Made by a program: the position numbers and the translations under genes | Shown: positions 26,955 through 34,661 of the stretch, piece after piece | Numbering within the stretch: position 1 is the stretch's first letter | Layout of the letters: every line of letters starts with the position of its first letter | Notes under the pieces: model-generated | What the model was told of the DNA's origin: nothing | Database searches by the model: none | Seen by the model: only the letters and a program-made list of their open reading frames with translations | Assembly: GCA_913055875.1 (NCBI GenBank) | Contig: CAJXJY010000001.1 | Location: 496,001-560,000, forward strand | DNA length: 64,000 nt | From: an uncultured Altererythrobacter sp. | GTDB lineage: Bacteria; Pseudomonadota; Alphaproteobacteria; Sphingomonadales; Sphingomonadaceae | Direction of reading: 5' to 3'

Positions 26955-27418
26955 TGGTTGATATCGTTTCAATCCAAGCTGGTTTGTCGTCAATAGAGGT
27001 AGCCACTAATCTGGTTCGTGGTCTCAGCAGCGCGTCCGGTGCAATAGAAAAAGCTGAGCTAAAATTGAAGCTTGCTGAGCTTATGACCTCCTTAGCAGAT
27101 GCAAAAATCTCGATGGTCGATGCCCGAGATCAGATTCATCAGTTGCAGCAAGAACTTAAGAATCGCGTTGAACTCAGCGCTCTCCAAACGGAATTTGTAG
27201 ACGGGCTCTATCTTGAATTAAACGTAGAAGGCGTGATCATCGATGGCCCGTTTTGTGGTCGATGCTGGGACGTCGATTCCCGCAAAATCCGGCCTGCAAA
27301 TGACCGATCTGGCGAACGTGGAATGGGGTACTGTCCAGAGTGCAAAAACAAATACCCTCTATGGAATGCTGAGAAAAAGATGATCGACGCTGGCGCGAAG
27401 GAGGAATTCACGGGGTAG
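26954..27418 (+). CDS. Coiled-coil plus zinc-ribbon hypothetical protein
   Basis: A 154-residue protein. Residues 1-75 are helical, with a likely coiled coil (IEKAELKLKLAELMTSLADAKISMVDARDQIHQLQQ). Residues about 98-135 contain CGRC and CPEC, a treble-clef or zinc-ribbon-like four-cysteine site. No named function. Base composition is AT-richer than the neighbours, and the gene is translationally coupled to the YodC-like gene. It stops 3 bp before the convergent ispG stop. The pair looks like a small acquired module, possibly of phage or plasmid origin. Confidence 0.7.
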   Translation: MVDIVSIQAGLSSIEVATNLVRGLSSASGAIEKAELKLKLAELMTSLADAKISMVDARDQIHQLQQELKNRVELSALQTEFVDGLYLELNVEGVIIDGPFCGRCWDVDSRKIRPANDRSGERGMGYCPECKNKYPLWNAEKKMIDAGAKEEFTG

Positions 27419-27421
27419 CTC

Positions 27422-28567
27422 TCACTCCGCCGCCTCGACCATCCCGTCGGCCCCGCCCGCATCGCTCATCCCGGCCTCGATCTCGGCTGCCTTGGCCTCG
27501 ACCAGTTCGACGATATGGTCGAGCATGTCGCCGTCGGCGACGTGGTGGTCGGTCACGCCCGAGAGGTAGACCATGTGCTTGCCCTTGCCGCCGCCGGTTA
27601 TGCCGATATCGGTCTCGCGCGCCTCGCCCGGGCCGTTGACGACGCAGCCGAGGACCGACAGCGAGAGCGGGGTCTTGATATGCTGCAGCCGTTCCTCGAG
27701 CGCCTGCACGGTGCGGATCACGTCGAAGCCCTGCCGCGCGCAGCTGGGGCAGGAGACCACCCGCACGCCGCGGGTGCGCAGGCCGAGCGCCTTGAGGATC
27801 TCGAACCCGACGCGGACCTCGTCCTCGGGTTCGGCGGAGAGGCTGACGCGGATCGTGTCGCCGATCCCGGCCCATAGCAGGCTGCCCATGCCGATGCTCG
27901 ACTTGACCGTCCCGCCGATCAGCCCGCCCGCCTCGGTGATGCCGAGATGCAGCGGGCAGTCGACCGCCTCGGCGAGCCCGTGATAGGCGGCGACCGCGAG
28001 GAACACGTCGGACGCCTTCACCGCCACCTTGTATTCGTGGAAATCGTGGTCCTGTAAGAGCTTGATATGGTCGAGCGCGCTTTCGATCAGCGCCTCGGGG
28101 CACGGTTCGCCGTATTTCTCGAGCAGGTCCTTTTCGAGGCTGCCCGCATTGACCCCGATGCGGATCGCGCAGCCGTTCGCCTTGGCCGCACGCACCACTT
28201 CGGCGACGCGCTCGGAAGAACCGATATTGCCCGGATTGATCCGCAGGCAGGCGGCGCCCTTGTCGGCCGCCTCGAGCGCACGCTTGTAGTGGAAGTGGAT
28301 GTCGGCGACGATCGGGATGTTGGCGGCGCGCGCGATCTCGTCGAAGCGCGCGGTAGAATCCTCGGTCGGGCACGAGACGCGGATGATGTCCGCGCCGGCA
28401 TCCTCGCAGCGGCGGATCTGGTCGATCGTCGCGGCCACATCCTCGGTCGGGGTGTTGGTCATGGTCTGGACGGTGATCGGCGCGTCGCCGCCGACCGGCA
28501 CGCTGCCGACCATAATCTGCCGCGATTCGCGGCGTTCGATCGTGCGCCAGGGACGGATTGCGTTCAT
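27422..28567 (-). CDS. ispG: IspG, (E)-4-hydroxy-3-methylbut-2-enyl-diphosphate synthase
   Basis: [4Fe-4S] enzyme of the non-mevalonate (MEP) isoprenoid pathway that converts MEcPP to HMBPP. The 381 residues show the TIM-barrel half ([68 protein letters not shown]) and the C-terminal cluster domain with [11 protein letters not shown] and [11 protein letters not shown] supplying the cysteines. ATG 28567 (MNAIRPWR) is chosen; an upstream in-frame ATG at 28639 would cover the motif-rich promoter region. A 25-nt TGACA/TGTCA-type motif lies 24-48 bp upstream of the start. Confidence 0.97.
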   Translation of the reverse strand: MNAIRPWRTIERRESRQIMVGSVPVGGDAPITVQTMTNTPTEDVAATIDQIRRCEDAGADIIRVSCPTEDSTARFDEIARAANIPIVADIHFHYKRALEAADKGAACLRINPGNIGSSERVAEVVRAAKANGCAIRIGVNAGSLEKDLLEKYGEPCPEALIESALDHIKLLQDHDFHEYKVAVKASDVFLAVAAYHGLAEAVDCPLHLGITEAGGLIGGTVKSSIGMGSLLWAGIGDTIRVSLSAEPEDEVRVGFEILKALGLRTRGVRVVSCPSCARQGFDVIRTVQALEERLQHIKTPLSLSVLGCVVNGPGEARETDIGITGGGKGKHMVYLSGVTDHHVADGDMLDHIVELVEAKAAEIEAGMSDAGGADGMVEAAE

Positions 28568-28590
28568 CTCGTCGGCTCGTTTCCTGACAA

Positions 28591-28615
28591 GTGTTGACAC
28601 ATGTGACACTGTCCT
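28591..28615. promoter_or_regulatory. TGACAC-type motif upstream of ispG
   Basis: The sequence contains GTGTTGACACATGTGACAC. Its reverse complement matches 24 of 25 nt of a sequence in the ruvA coding region (12535-12559), and similar TGACA/TGTCA units occur upstream of ruvA. The position just upstream of the ispG start suggests an operator or promoter element; the regulator is unknown. Confidence 0.4.
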
Positions 28616-28629
28616 GCGGTTGTCGCGGT

Positions 28630-28657
28630 CGAAAGCCACAGCCGGCTGTGGCTTTCG
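28630..28657. other. Perfect 28-bp palindrome upstream of ispG
   Basis: CGAAAGCCACAGCC followed immediately by its exact inverse, with no spacer. It lies 63 bp upstream of the ispG start and 89 bp past the LytTR gene stop. No T-run follows on either strand, so it is not a classical terminator. Confidence 0.6.
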
Positions 28658-28745
28658 CGCGCCATATGGTGCGGATGCTGCGGATTTGCGACCGGAAACA
28701 TGACCTGCGGCTTAGCAGGCCGCGCGAGTGTAGGAAACCGCCGCC

Positions 28746-29627
28746 TCAGTCGAGCCGGTCGCGATAGCGGCGGCTGCCGCGCAGCTTGGTGCCGTCGTCG
28801 AGCGTCACCTCGAAATCGCCGCTCTGGTGCGTGTCCATGCGCCGGATCGCGCTCTGCCGGACGAGGCGGCTGCGGTGGATGCGCGCGAAGCCGTGGCCGG
28901 CGAGTTCCCGCTCGATCGCCGACAGCGTGGCGCGGTGGAGCAGCGTGCGGTCGCGCCAAGCGATCTCGACGTAATTGCCCGCCGCCTCGACATACGCGAT
29001 CTCGTCGACCGGGACGTGGTGCCGCACGGATCCGTCGGCCACTTCGATCGTCGCGGCATCGTCCGCGCGGGGTTCGGCGGCGTAGCGCGACACCGTCCAC
29101 TGGATCAGCAGACAGACGATCGCGAAGATCACGTAGCTCGCGGCGTCCTTGCGGTATTCGTACAGGTATTCGCCGGGGAATTGCGTGCTGAACACGTAGG
29201 CGCGGTCCTGCAGGGCGAAGGCGGCATGCCGGACCGCGACCATCAGTCCGACATGGCCGAGCGAGACGGGCACGGTCAGCGCGGCATGCGCCAGCAGCGC
29301 GACGGGCAGCGAGAGCCGCGGCGGGCGCACCACACGCACCGCCCACCAGATGACGGCGATCATCACGGCCCAGCCGAACAGGCTCGACAATTCGTAGATC
29401 CAGATGTCGCTGTCGATGACCCGGCGCCCCAGCCGTTCGTGGTCGGCGAGCGTCGAGGAGACGTTGGCGAGCGATTGCAGGATGCCATAAGCGAGGAACA
29501 GCAGCAGCAGCATGGTGCGCAGCGTGTTCGCGCCGAAACCGCTCGTCCCGGCTGGCCCGCCGTTCGTCCCGGCCGGTTCGCTGCCCGTCCCGGCCCCGCC
29601 GCCATCCATACCGCCGCGCTCGCTCAT
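28746..29627 (-). CDS. LytTR-family membrane-associated transcriptional regulator
   Basis: A 293-residue protein. A Gly/Ala/Pro-rich cytosolic start is followed by four transmembrane segments (about residues 35-185, from MLLLLFLAYGILQSLANV to SYVIFAIVCLLIQWTVSRY), then a C-terminal LytTR DNA-binding domain (about 195-290) with VRHHVPVDEIAYVEAAGNYVEI, LLHRATLSAIERELAGHGFARIHRSRLV and DDGTKLRGSRRYRD. There is no receiver domain, so the membrane part probably senses the signal. ATG 29627 is chosen. It is divergent from an acyltransferase gene with only 44 bp between starts, a pairing that suggests it controls that gene. Confidence 0.9.
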   Translation of the reverse strand: MSERGGMDGGGAGTGSEPAGTNGGPAGTSGFGANTLRTMLLLLFLAYGILQSLANVSSTLADHERLGRRVIDSDIWIYELSSLFGWAVMIAVIWWAVRVVRPPRLSLPVALLAHAALTVPVSLGHVGLMVAVRHAAFALQDRAYVFSTQFPGEYLYEYRKDAASYVIFAIVCLLIQWTVSRYAAEPRADDAATIEVADGSVRHHVPVDEIAYVEAAGNYVEIAWRDRTLLHRATLSAIERELAGHGFARIHRSRLVRQSAIRRMDTHQSGDFEVTLDDGTKLRGSRRYRDRLD

Positions 29628-29671
29628 CGTATCGCCACTGTTAATCGGGGTGGCCGGAAGGAGCAAAGACT

Positions 29672-30874
29672 ATGCGCAGGATCGAGCGGCATTACGGGAT
29701 GGACTGGCTCAGGATCGCGGCTTTCGCGCTGCTGATCCTCTACCATATCGGGATGTATTTCGTGCCGTGGGGCTGGCATGTGAAGTCGCCCGAGATCTCG
29801 CAATGGGCGCAACTGCCGATGCTCGCGACGAACGGCTGGCGGCTGCTGCTGCTGTTCCTCGTCTCGGGTTATGCCAGCGCCGCGCTGTTCGCCAAGACCG
29901 GTGCGGTGTGGCCGTTCCTCGCATCGCGATTCGTCCGGCTGGTGGTGCCGGTGGTGTTCGCCGCGGCGCTGCTGATCCCGCCGCAGCCGTGGGTCGAACT
30001 GGTCACCCAGCATGGCTATTCCGGCGGTTTCCTGTCGTTCTGGCTGCACGACTATTTCCGCTTCGGCACGCTCGAAGGGATCGTGCTGCCGACCTGGCAG
30101 CACCTGTGGTTCGTGGTCTATCTGTGGCACTACACGCTGGCGGCAGCGCTGGTGCTTGTCCTGCCCGGCACGGTCCGCGCGGCGATAGGGCAGGCCGCGA
30201 GCCGTGCGCTGGCGGGGCCGCTGGTGGTGCTCGTACCGGTCGCCCTGCTGGCGCTGCACGCTTTCGTCCTGTTCCCCGATCTGGAGATCACCCACGCGCT
30301 GTTCGACGATCCGGGCGCGCATTTGCTCTATTTGCCCGGTTTCGCGTTCGGCTGGCTGCTGGCGGGCAACGACGCGCTGTGGAGCGCGATCCGCCGCTGG
30401 TGGAAATCCGCCGCCGCGCTCGCGCTCGCGGGCACCGGTGCGATCCTGCTGCTGGTCGGGCTGGTCGTCGCGGGCGCTGCCGCATGGGATGAGCGCGTCG
30501 ATACGCTGTTCGAGGCGATCCGCGCGGTGCAGGCATGGAGCGTGATCGTCGCGCTGATCGGCGCGGCGGACCGCTGGTGCAACCGCGATCACCCCTGGCG
30601 CAAGCCGCTCAACGAGGCGGTCTACCCGGCCTATATAATCCACCAGACGATTATCGTCGTGGTCGGTTTCTGGCTGCTTGGCACGGGGGTGGGCGCGTGG
30701 AGCGCTTTCGCGATCCTGCTCGCCGCGACCGCGCTCGGCTGCTGGCTGTTCTACCGCGTGGGGCGCGAAGTACCCGGGCTGCGGCTGCTGATCGGCCTGA
30801 CCGGCTGGCGCGCGAAGCCGCATGACAAGCGCGCGGCATTGCGGCATGAGCCGGCAAGTGACGTATCAGCTTGA
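29672..30874 (+). CDS. Acyltransferase family 3 membrane protein
   Basis: A 400-residue polytopic inner-membrane protein of the acyltransferase-3/OpgC superfamily, which O-acylates sugars or lipids at the membrane. It begins RHYGMDWLRIAAFALLILYHIGMYFVPW, with the conserved Asp-x-x-Arg and the catalytic-type His, and has about ten hydrophobic segments; near the C-terminus NEAVYPAYIIHQTIIV is the typical last conserved block. The substrate is unknown. The 3' end overlaps the CorA-like gene by 29 nt, so the two are probably coupled. The divergent LytTR regulator is its likely controller. Confidence 0.88.
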   Translation: MRRIERHYGMDWLRIAAFALLILYHIGMYFVPWGWHVKSPEISQWAQLPMLATNGWRLLLLFLVSGYASAALFAKTGAVWPFLASRFVRLVVPVVFAAALLIPPQPWVELVTQHGYSGGFLSFWLHDYFRFGTLEGIVLPTWQHLWFVVYLWHYTLAAALVLVLPGTVRAAIGQAASRALAGPLVVLVPVALLALHAFVLFPDLEITHALFDDPGAHLLYLPGFAFGWLLAGNDALWSAIRRWWKSAAALALAGTGAILLLVGLVVAGAAAWDERVDTLFEAIRAVQAWSVIVALIGAADRWCNRDHPWRKPLNEAVYPAYIIHQTIIVVVGFWLLGTGVGAWSAFAILLAATALGCWLFYRVGREVPGLRLLIGLTGWRAKPHDKRAALRHEPASDVSA

Positions 30875-31871
30875 TCCGACCGACGATTCCAGCAGCACCG
30901 AAACGCCGCTGCTGTTCGGCCGGGTGCTCGACGGCAAGGGGGCAGGGCGGCCGGTCGAATGGGACGCGGTGCAGGACTGGCGGCCCGCGGTCGAGGGCGA
31001 GGTGCTGTGGCTGCACCTGTGCCGCAACCGGCCCGGCGTCTACGACTGGCTGCAGAGCGATCTCGGCATTCCCGAGCCGACCGCCGAACTGCTGACCAGC
31101 GACACCACCCGCCCGCGCGCCTTTCGCGAGGGCGATACGCTGGTCGCTACCCTGCGCGGGATCAATTTCAACCCCGGCGCCGAGCCCGAGGACATGGTCT
31201 CGATGCAGCTGTGGGCCGACGGCACGCGCGTGGTCACTTTGCGCCGCCTGCCGCTGCAGACCCCGCGCGATACACTCGCCGAGATCGACGCCGGCGCCGG
31301 ACCGACCGATGCGGGCGCGCTGATCACCTCGCTCACCGAGCACATGATCGCGCGCATGAACCGCGCGATCGTCGACATGAACGACCATATCGACCTGCTC
31401 GAGGAAGCCGATCTCGAGGAAGAGCAGGACGAGGCGCTCGACAAGATCAGCTCGATCCGCCGCAATTGCCTCGCGCTCAAGCGCCACATGGGCCCGCAGC
31501 ACGCCGCGCTCGAGATGATTGCGCGCGAAGCGCCGCAATGGTTCGAGGATCACGACCGGCGCGAGATCGCCGAGACGATCGACCGCCTGCGCCGCTATCT
31601 CGACGATATCGACATCAGCAAGGAAAGCGCGGTGGTGCTGATGGACGAATTGCGCGCCCGCGCGGTGGCGAGTTCGGACCGGACCAATTACCTGCTGACC
31701 ATCGTCGCCGCGATCTTCCTGCCGCTGGGTTTCCTTACCGGTCTGCTCGGGATCAATGTCGGCGGGATGCCGGGCGTGGAGGACGGCGATGCGTTCTGGA
31801 TCGTGGTCGGCCTGTGCGTCGCGATCCTCGTCGCGCAGCTGGTGTTCTTCTGGAAATGGAAGTGGTTGTGA
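30846..31871 (+). CDS. CorA/ZntB-family metal ion transporter
   Basis: A 341-residue inner-membrane transporter of the 2-TM GxN family. The large N-terminal cytosolic domain (about 1-275) includes LWLHLCRNRPGVYDWLQSDLGIP and a long helical stalk (IVDMNDHIDLLEEADLEEEQDEALDKI). The first transmembrane helix ends in the signature GLLGINVGGMPG, with GIN in place of the GMN of classical CorA, which points towards ZntB-like members; the second helix is followed by the basic tail FFWKWKWL. The metal is not certain (Zn or Mg). ATG 30846 overlaps the acyltransferase gene. The gene abuts the convergent nrsF stop. Confidence 0.9.
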   Translation: MSRQVTYQLDPTDDSSSTETPLLFGRVLDGKGAGRPVEWDAVQDWRPAVEGEVLWLHLCRNRPGVYDWLQSDLGIPEPTAELLTSDTTRPRAFREGDTLVATLRGINFNPGAEPEDMVSMQLWADGTRVVTLRRLPLQTPRDTLAEIDAGAGPTDAGALITSLTEHMIARMNRAIVDMNDHIDLLEEADLEEEQDEALDKISSIRRNCLALKRHMGPQHAALEMIAREAPQWFEDHDRREIAETIDRLRRYLDDIDISKESAVVLMDELRARAVASSDRTNYLLTIVAAIFLPLGFLTGLLGINVGGMPGVEDGDAFWIVVGLCVAILVAQLVFFWKWKWL

Positions 31872-32519
31872 TCACCATCTGACCAGCGGCGGGATGGCGA
31901 GGCGGCCGATCGCCGCGGCCAGCGCGACCGGCAGAACGTGCCAGATGCCGAGATGCGCGGCGCCGTCGATCGGGCAGGAGAGGCCGTAGGCGGCGCTCCC
32001 CAGCGCGCCCGCCGCGAGCCCGGTGTGCAGCCCCGCCGCCGCGGGCGAGACGGGCGCACCGCGGCGCAGCCACAGCACCAGTGTGACAGCGGTCAGGACG
32101 CCCGCCGCGAGCCCCGCCAGCGCGCAGGCCAGCCCGTGCGAATCGGCGAGCGGCGAGTGCGACTCGCCGCCGGTCGCCAGCGTCGCGAGCACCGCCAGCG
32201 GCAGCACGCCGAGCGCCGCCAGCGCCCATCTCGGCGCTTCGTGCGCATTGCCGACGCGCGGCCCCGCCATCGTCACCGCACTGGTCGCCGCGGCCAGCCC
32301 GAGCACGAGCAGCAATCCGTTGGCGATCCAGAACATCGCCGAGGCCTCGCCCGACGCGATCCCGCGCCACAGCCCCTCGATCAGCTCGATCGCCAGCACG
32401 GTCGCCGCCACCGCCAGCGCGACCCAGGCGAGGCCTTCGCGCCGCGCCGGCACGCGCACGGGTTCGAGCTCGCCGGCCAATCGTTCGATCAGGGGATCGG
32501 GCGTGGTGTTCATGGTCAT
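31872..32519 (-). CDS. nrsF: NrsF family (DUF1109) membrane anti-sigma factor
   Basis: A 215-residue protein with a short cytosolic N-terminus (DPLIERLAGELEPVRVPARRE) and six transmembrane helices, ending in the conserved block YGLSCPIDGAAHLGIWHVLPVALAAAIGR. This matches DUF1109/NrsF, which in Caulobacter holds the ECF factor SigF inactive at the membrane until oxidative or metal stress; the conserved Cys in LSCP is a plausible sensor residue. The start overlaps the sigF stop (ATGA), the expected operon order sigF-nrsF. Confidence 0.88.
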   Translation of the reverse strand: MTMNTTPDPLIERLAGELEPVRVPARREGLAWVALAVAATVLAIELIEGLWRGIASGEASAMFWIANGLLLVLGLAAATSAVTMAGPRVGNAHEAPRWALAALGVLPLAVLATLATGGESHSPLADSHGLACALAGLAAGVLTAVTLVLWLRRGAPVSPAAAGLHTGLAAGALGSAAYGLSCPIDGAAHLGIWHVLPVALAAAIGRLAIPPLVRW

Positions 32520-33046
32520 TCGGCCTTCTCGACGAGCGCGGACAGCTTTTTCAGCCCGCGATGGATGTTCACCTTGACGGCGGATTCGGATTGCCCGGTC
32601 CGCGCCGAGGCCTCCCTGATCGACAGTCCCTCGACCTTGACCAGTTCGATCGCTTCGGCCTGCCTGGCGGAAATTCGCACCAGCAGCCGGTCGAGGCTCA
32701 GCCGCGCGAGTACGGCCTCTTCCCCGCTGTCCTCGGCTGCGTCGTGATCCTCCAGCGCGGCCTCTTCGCGGCGATAGGCCTTGCGCAGGTGATCGACCCA
32801 GCGATAGCGCGCGATCGCCGCGAGCCACGGCAGGAAAGCGCGCGACGGGTCCCAGCTCGCGCGCTTGCGGTGCAGCGCGAGCAGCACCTCCTGCACCAGG
32901 TCGTCGAGCTGCGCCGGAGCGACGCGGCGGCGGAAATAGCGTTCGAGCCACAATTTCACTTCGGTCAGCAGAACGGTGTAAGCCTGCCGGTCGCCCTGCT
33001 GGCTCAGCCGCATCAGGTTGGCGAGAGTGGGTTCGTCGGCGATCAT
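32516..33046 (-). CDS. sigF: ECF sigma factor, SigF type
   Basis: A 176-residue ECF sigma factor. Region 2 reads YRRRVAPAQLDDLVQEVLLALHRKRASWDPSRAFLPWLAAIARYRWVDHLR, with the core-binding DDLVQEV motif, and region 4 reads LSIREASARTGQSESAVKVNIHRGLKKL, the helix-turn-helix for the -35 element. A partner NrsF gene follows with an ATGA overlap. The upstream region holds TGTAACC-N16-CGAA (33126 to 33100 on the minus strand), resembling the SigF promoter described in Caulobacter, so the operon is probably autoregulated. Confidence 0.92.
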   Translation of the reverse strand: MIADEPTLANLMRLSQQGDRQAYTVLLTEVKLWLERYFRRRVAPAQLDDLVQEVLLALHRKRASWDPSRAFLPWLAAIARYRWVDHLRKAYRREEAALEDHDAAEDSGEEAVLARLSLDRLLVRISARQAEAIELVKVEGLSIREASARTGQSESAVKVNIHRGLKKLSALVEKAE

Positions 33047-33099
33047 CGTTTTCCTGATGCGGTGCCGTCTCGGCGAAGCCGAACACGGTTTACATGCCC

Positions 33100-33126
33100 T
33101 TCGTTGCGCAGGCCGGTCCGGTTACA
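33100..33126 (-). promoter_or_regulatory. Predicted SigF-dependent promoter of sigF-nrsF
   Basis: On the minus strand, TGTAACC (33126-33120), a 16-nt spacer and CGAA (33103-33100) lie 54 bp upstream of the sigF start. The spacing and both boxes match the SigF consensus I recall from Caulobacter. Confidence 0.65.
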
Positions 33127-33141
33127 CCGGGGCGCAAGCGC

Positions 33142-34095
33142 TCACGCGCGGAATTCTTCGCCGACCAGCTCTTCCGACAGCGCCCACAATTTCTCCGCCT
33201 TGTCCGGATCGACCGCGTAGGAGCGGACCCCGTCGGTGCGGCTCGCATCGTCCACTTCTGCGACGTGGCAATCCTCCGCGTAGAGCCCGCCGCGCCCTTC
33301 GAGCTCGTCGGCGGTGGCGACCCAGCAGGTCGTCGCGGCGCCTTGCGGGATGCTTTTGAACTTCACCGGCCCGCCCGAATTGCGCTCGATCCGCTCGCGC
33401 AGCGCGGCGATGTCGTCCTCGCTCAGATGGCGTCCGAGGTTGGTCTGGATCCCCCCCGGGTGGACCGCGCAGGCATGCACGCCCTTGCCGCCGAAACGCT
33501 TCTCGAGGCCGACCGAGAACAGGATGTTGGCGGTCTTCGACTGGCCGTAGCTGGCCCATTTCTCGTATTCGCGGGTCTCGAAATTGGGGTCGTCGAAATC
33601 GACCGGCGCGAAATGGTGGCCGCGGCTCGACAGGTTGACGATGCGCGGGGCCTCGCCCTTTTCGACCAGCGGCATCAGCTGCTTGGTCAGCAGGAAATGG
33701 CCGAGATGGTTGGTCCCGAACTGCATCTCGAATCCGTCCGCAGTCTCGGCTTCGGGACAGGCCATCACCCCGGCATTGTTGATCAGCAGGTCGATCTTCT
33801 CGAAGCGTGCATTGGCCTCGGCACCCGCTGAGCGGACGGAGCCGAGCGAAGCGAGGTCGCAGACCAGCGTATCGACCGTTGCGCCGGTTTCGTCCGCAAT
33901 CTCCGTTGCCGCCTGCGAGAGCTTGCCGGCATCGCGGCCCGACAGGATGACATGCGCGCCCTTCGCGGCCATGGCGCGCGCGGTTTCCTTGCCCAGCCCC
34001 GAATAGCCGCCGGTGACGAATGCGGTGCGTCCCGACAGGTCCTTGCCCTCGAGCACCTCGTCCGCCGTGCTCGTCGCGCCGAATTCCCCCATCAT
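33142..34095 (-). CDS. Short-chain dehydrogenase/reductase
   Basis: A 317-residue SDR with a Rossmann fold. The dinucleotide motif is TAFVTGGYSGLGKETARA, followed by ILSGRD, the LINNAGVMACPE structural motif, IVNLSSRGHH with the catalytic Ser, and YGQSKTANILF with the YxxxK pair. The overall pattern (AVHPGGIQTNLGRHL) is that of the retinol dehydrogenase/protochlorophyllide-reductase-like subgroup; the substrate is unknown. The start ATG 34095 overlaps the stop of the upstream GNAT gene as ATGA, so these two genes are coupled. Confidence 0.9.
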   Translation of the reverse strand: MMGEFGATSTADEVLEGKDLSGRTAFVTGGYSGLGKETARAMAAKGAHVILSGRDAGKLSQAATEIADETGATVDTLVCDLASLGSVRSAGAEANARFEKIDLLINNAGVMACPEAETADGFEMQFGTNHLGHFLLTKQLMPLVEKGEAPRIVNLSSRGHHFAPVDFDDPNFETREYEKWASYGQSKTANILFSVGLEKRFGGKGVHACAVHPGGIQTNLGRHLSEDDIAALRERIERNSGGPVKFKSIPQGAATTCWVATADELEGRGGLYAEDCHVAEVDDASRTDGVRSYAVDPDKAEKLWALSEELVGEEFRA

Positions 34096-34619
34096 CCTTC
34101 TCCCTTGTCCAACCGCAATTCGTAGAGAAATTCCTCGTCGGTCTGCTCGCCGACCTCGAAACCGATATCGGCGATCTTGGCGAAGCCGTAGCGCCGGTAG
34201 AAGCGCTGCGCACCGAAATTTTCCGACCAGACCGACAGCTGGATTGCATCGCAGCCGCGCCCATGCGCCTCGGCGATGGCCCAGTCCATCAGCGCCGCAC
34301 CGATCCCTTCGCCGATGCGCGTGGGCAGTGTGTAGAGCTGGCCGAGCGCGATCGGTTTGCGGGCGTCGGAATGTTCGGCATACCAGCTCGGTTCGCGCAG
34401 CTTGCAATAGCCAAGCAGCTCGCCGTCCTCGCAGGCGAGCCGGTGGATGCATTCGGGCCCGGCGATCTCTTCCGCCACCGCCGCTTCGGAATAGACCTGT
34501 TCGAGAAAGGTCGACAGGTCCTCCGGCCGGTAGAGATGCTGGAACGCCGCGCAGAAGGTCTCGCGGCCGAACTTCGCCAGTGCGGGTACGTCGTCCATGG
34601 AAGCGGGGCGCAGGATCAT
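34092..34619 (-). CDS. GNAT-family N-acetyltransferase
   Basis: A 175-residue GNAT enzyme transferring an acetyl group from acetyl-CoA to an unknown amine. MILRPASMDDVPALAKFGRETF opens the fold. The acetyl-CoA loop region is LGQLYTLPTRIGEGIGAALMDWAI (R/Q-x-x-G-x-G/A type), and the last motif is LSVWSENFGAQRFYRRYGFAKI. It is coupled to the downstream SDR gene by an ATGA overlap. The gap to the channel-protein gene on its right is only 42 bp. Confidence 0.9.
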   Translation of the reverse strand: MILRPASMDDVPALAKFGRETFCAAFQHLYRPEDLSTFLEQVYSEAAVAEEIAGPECIHRLACEDGELLGYCKLREPSWYAEHSDARKPIALGQLYTLPTRIGEGIGAALMDWAIAEAHGRGCDAIQLSVWSENFGAQRFYRRYGFAKIADIGFEVGEQTDEEFLYELRLDKGEG

Positions 34620-34661
34620 AACCCTGCGCCCCGTACTGTCATTCGCGTCTCAGCGAAAGGA

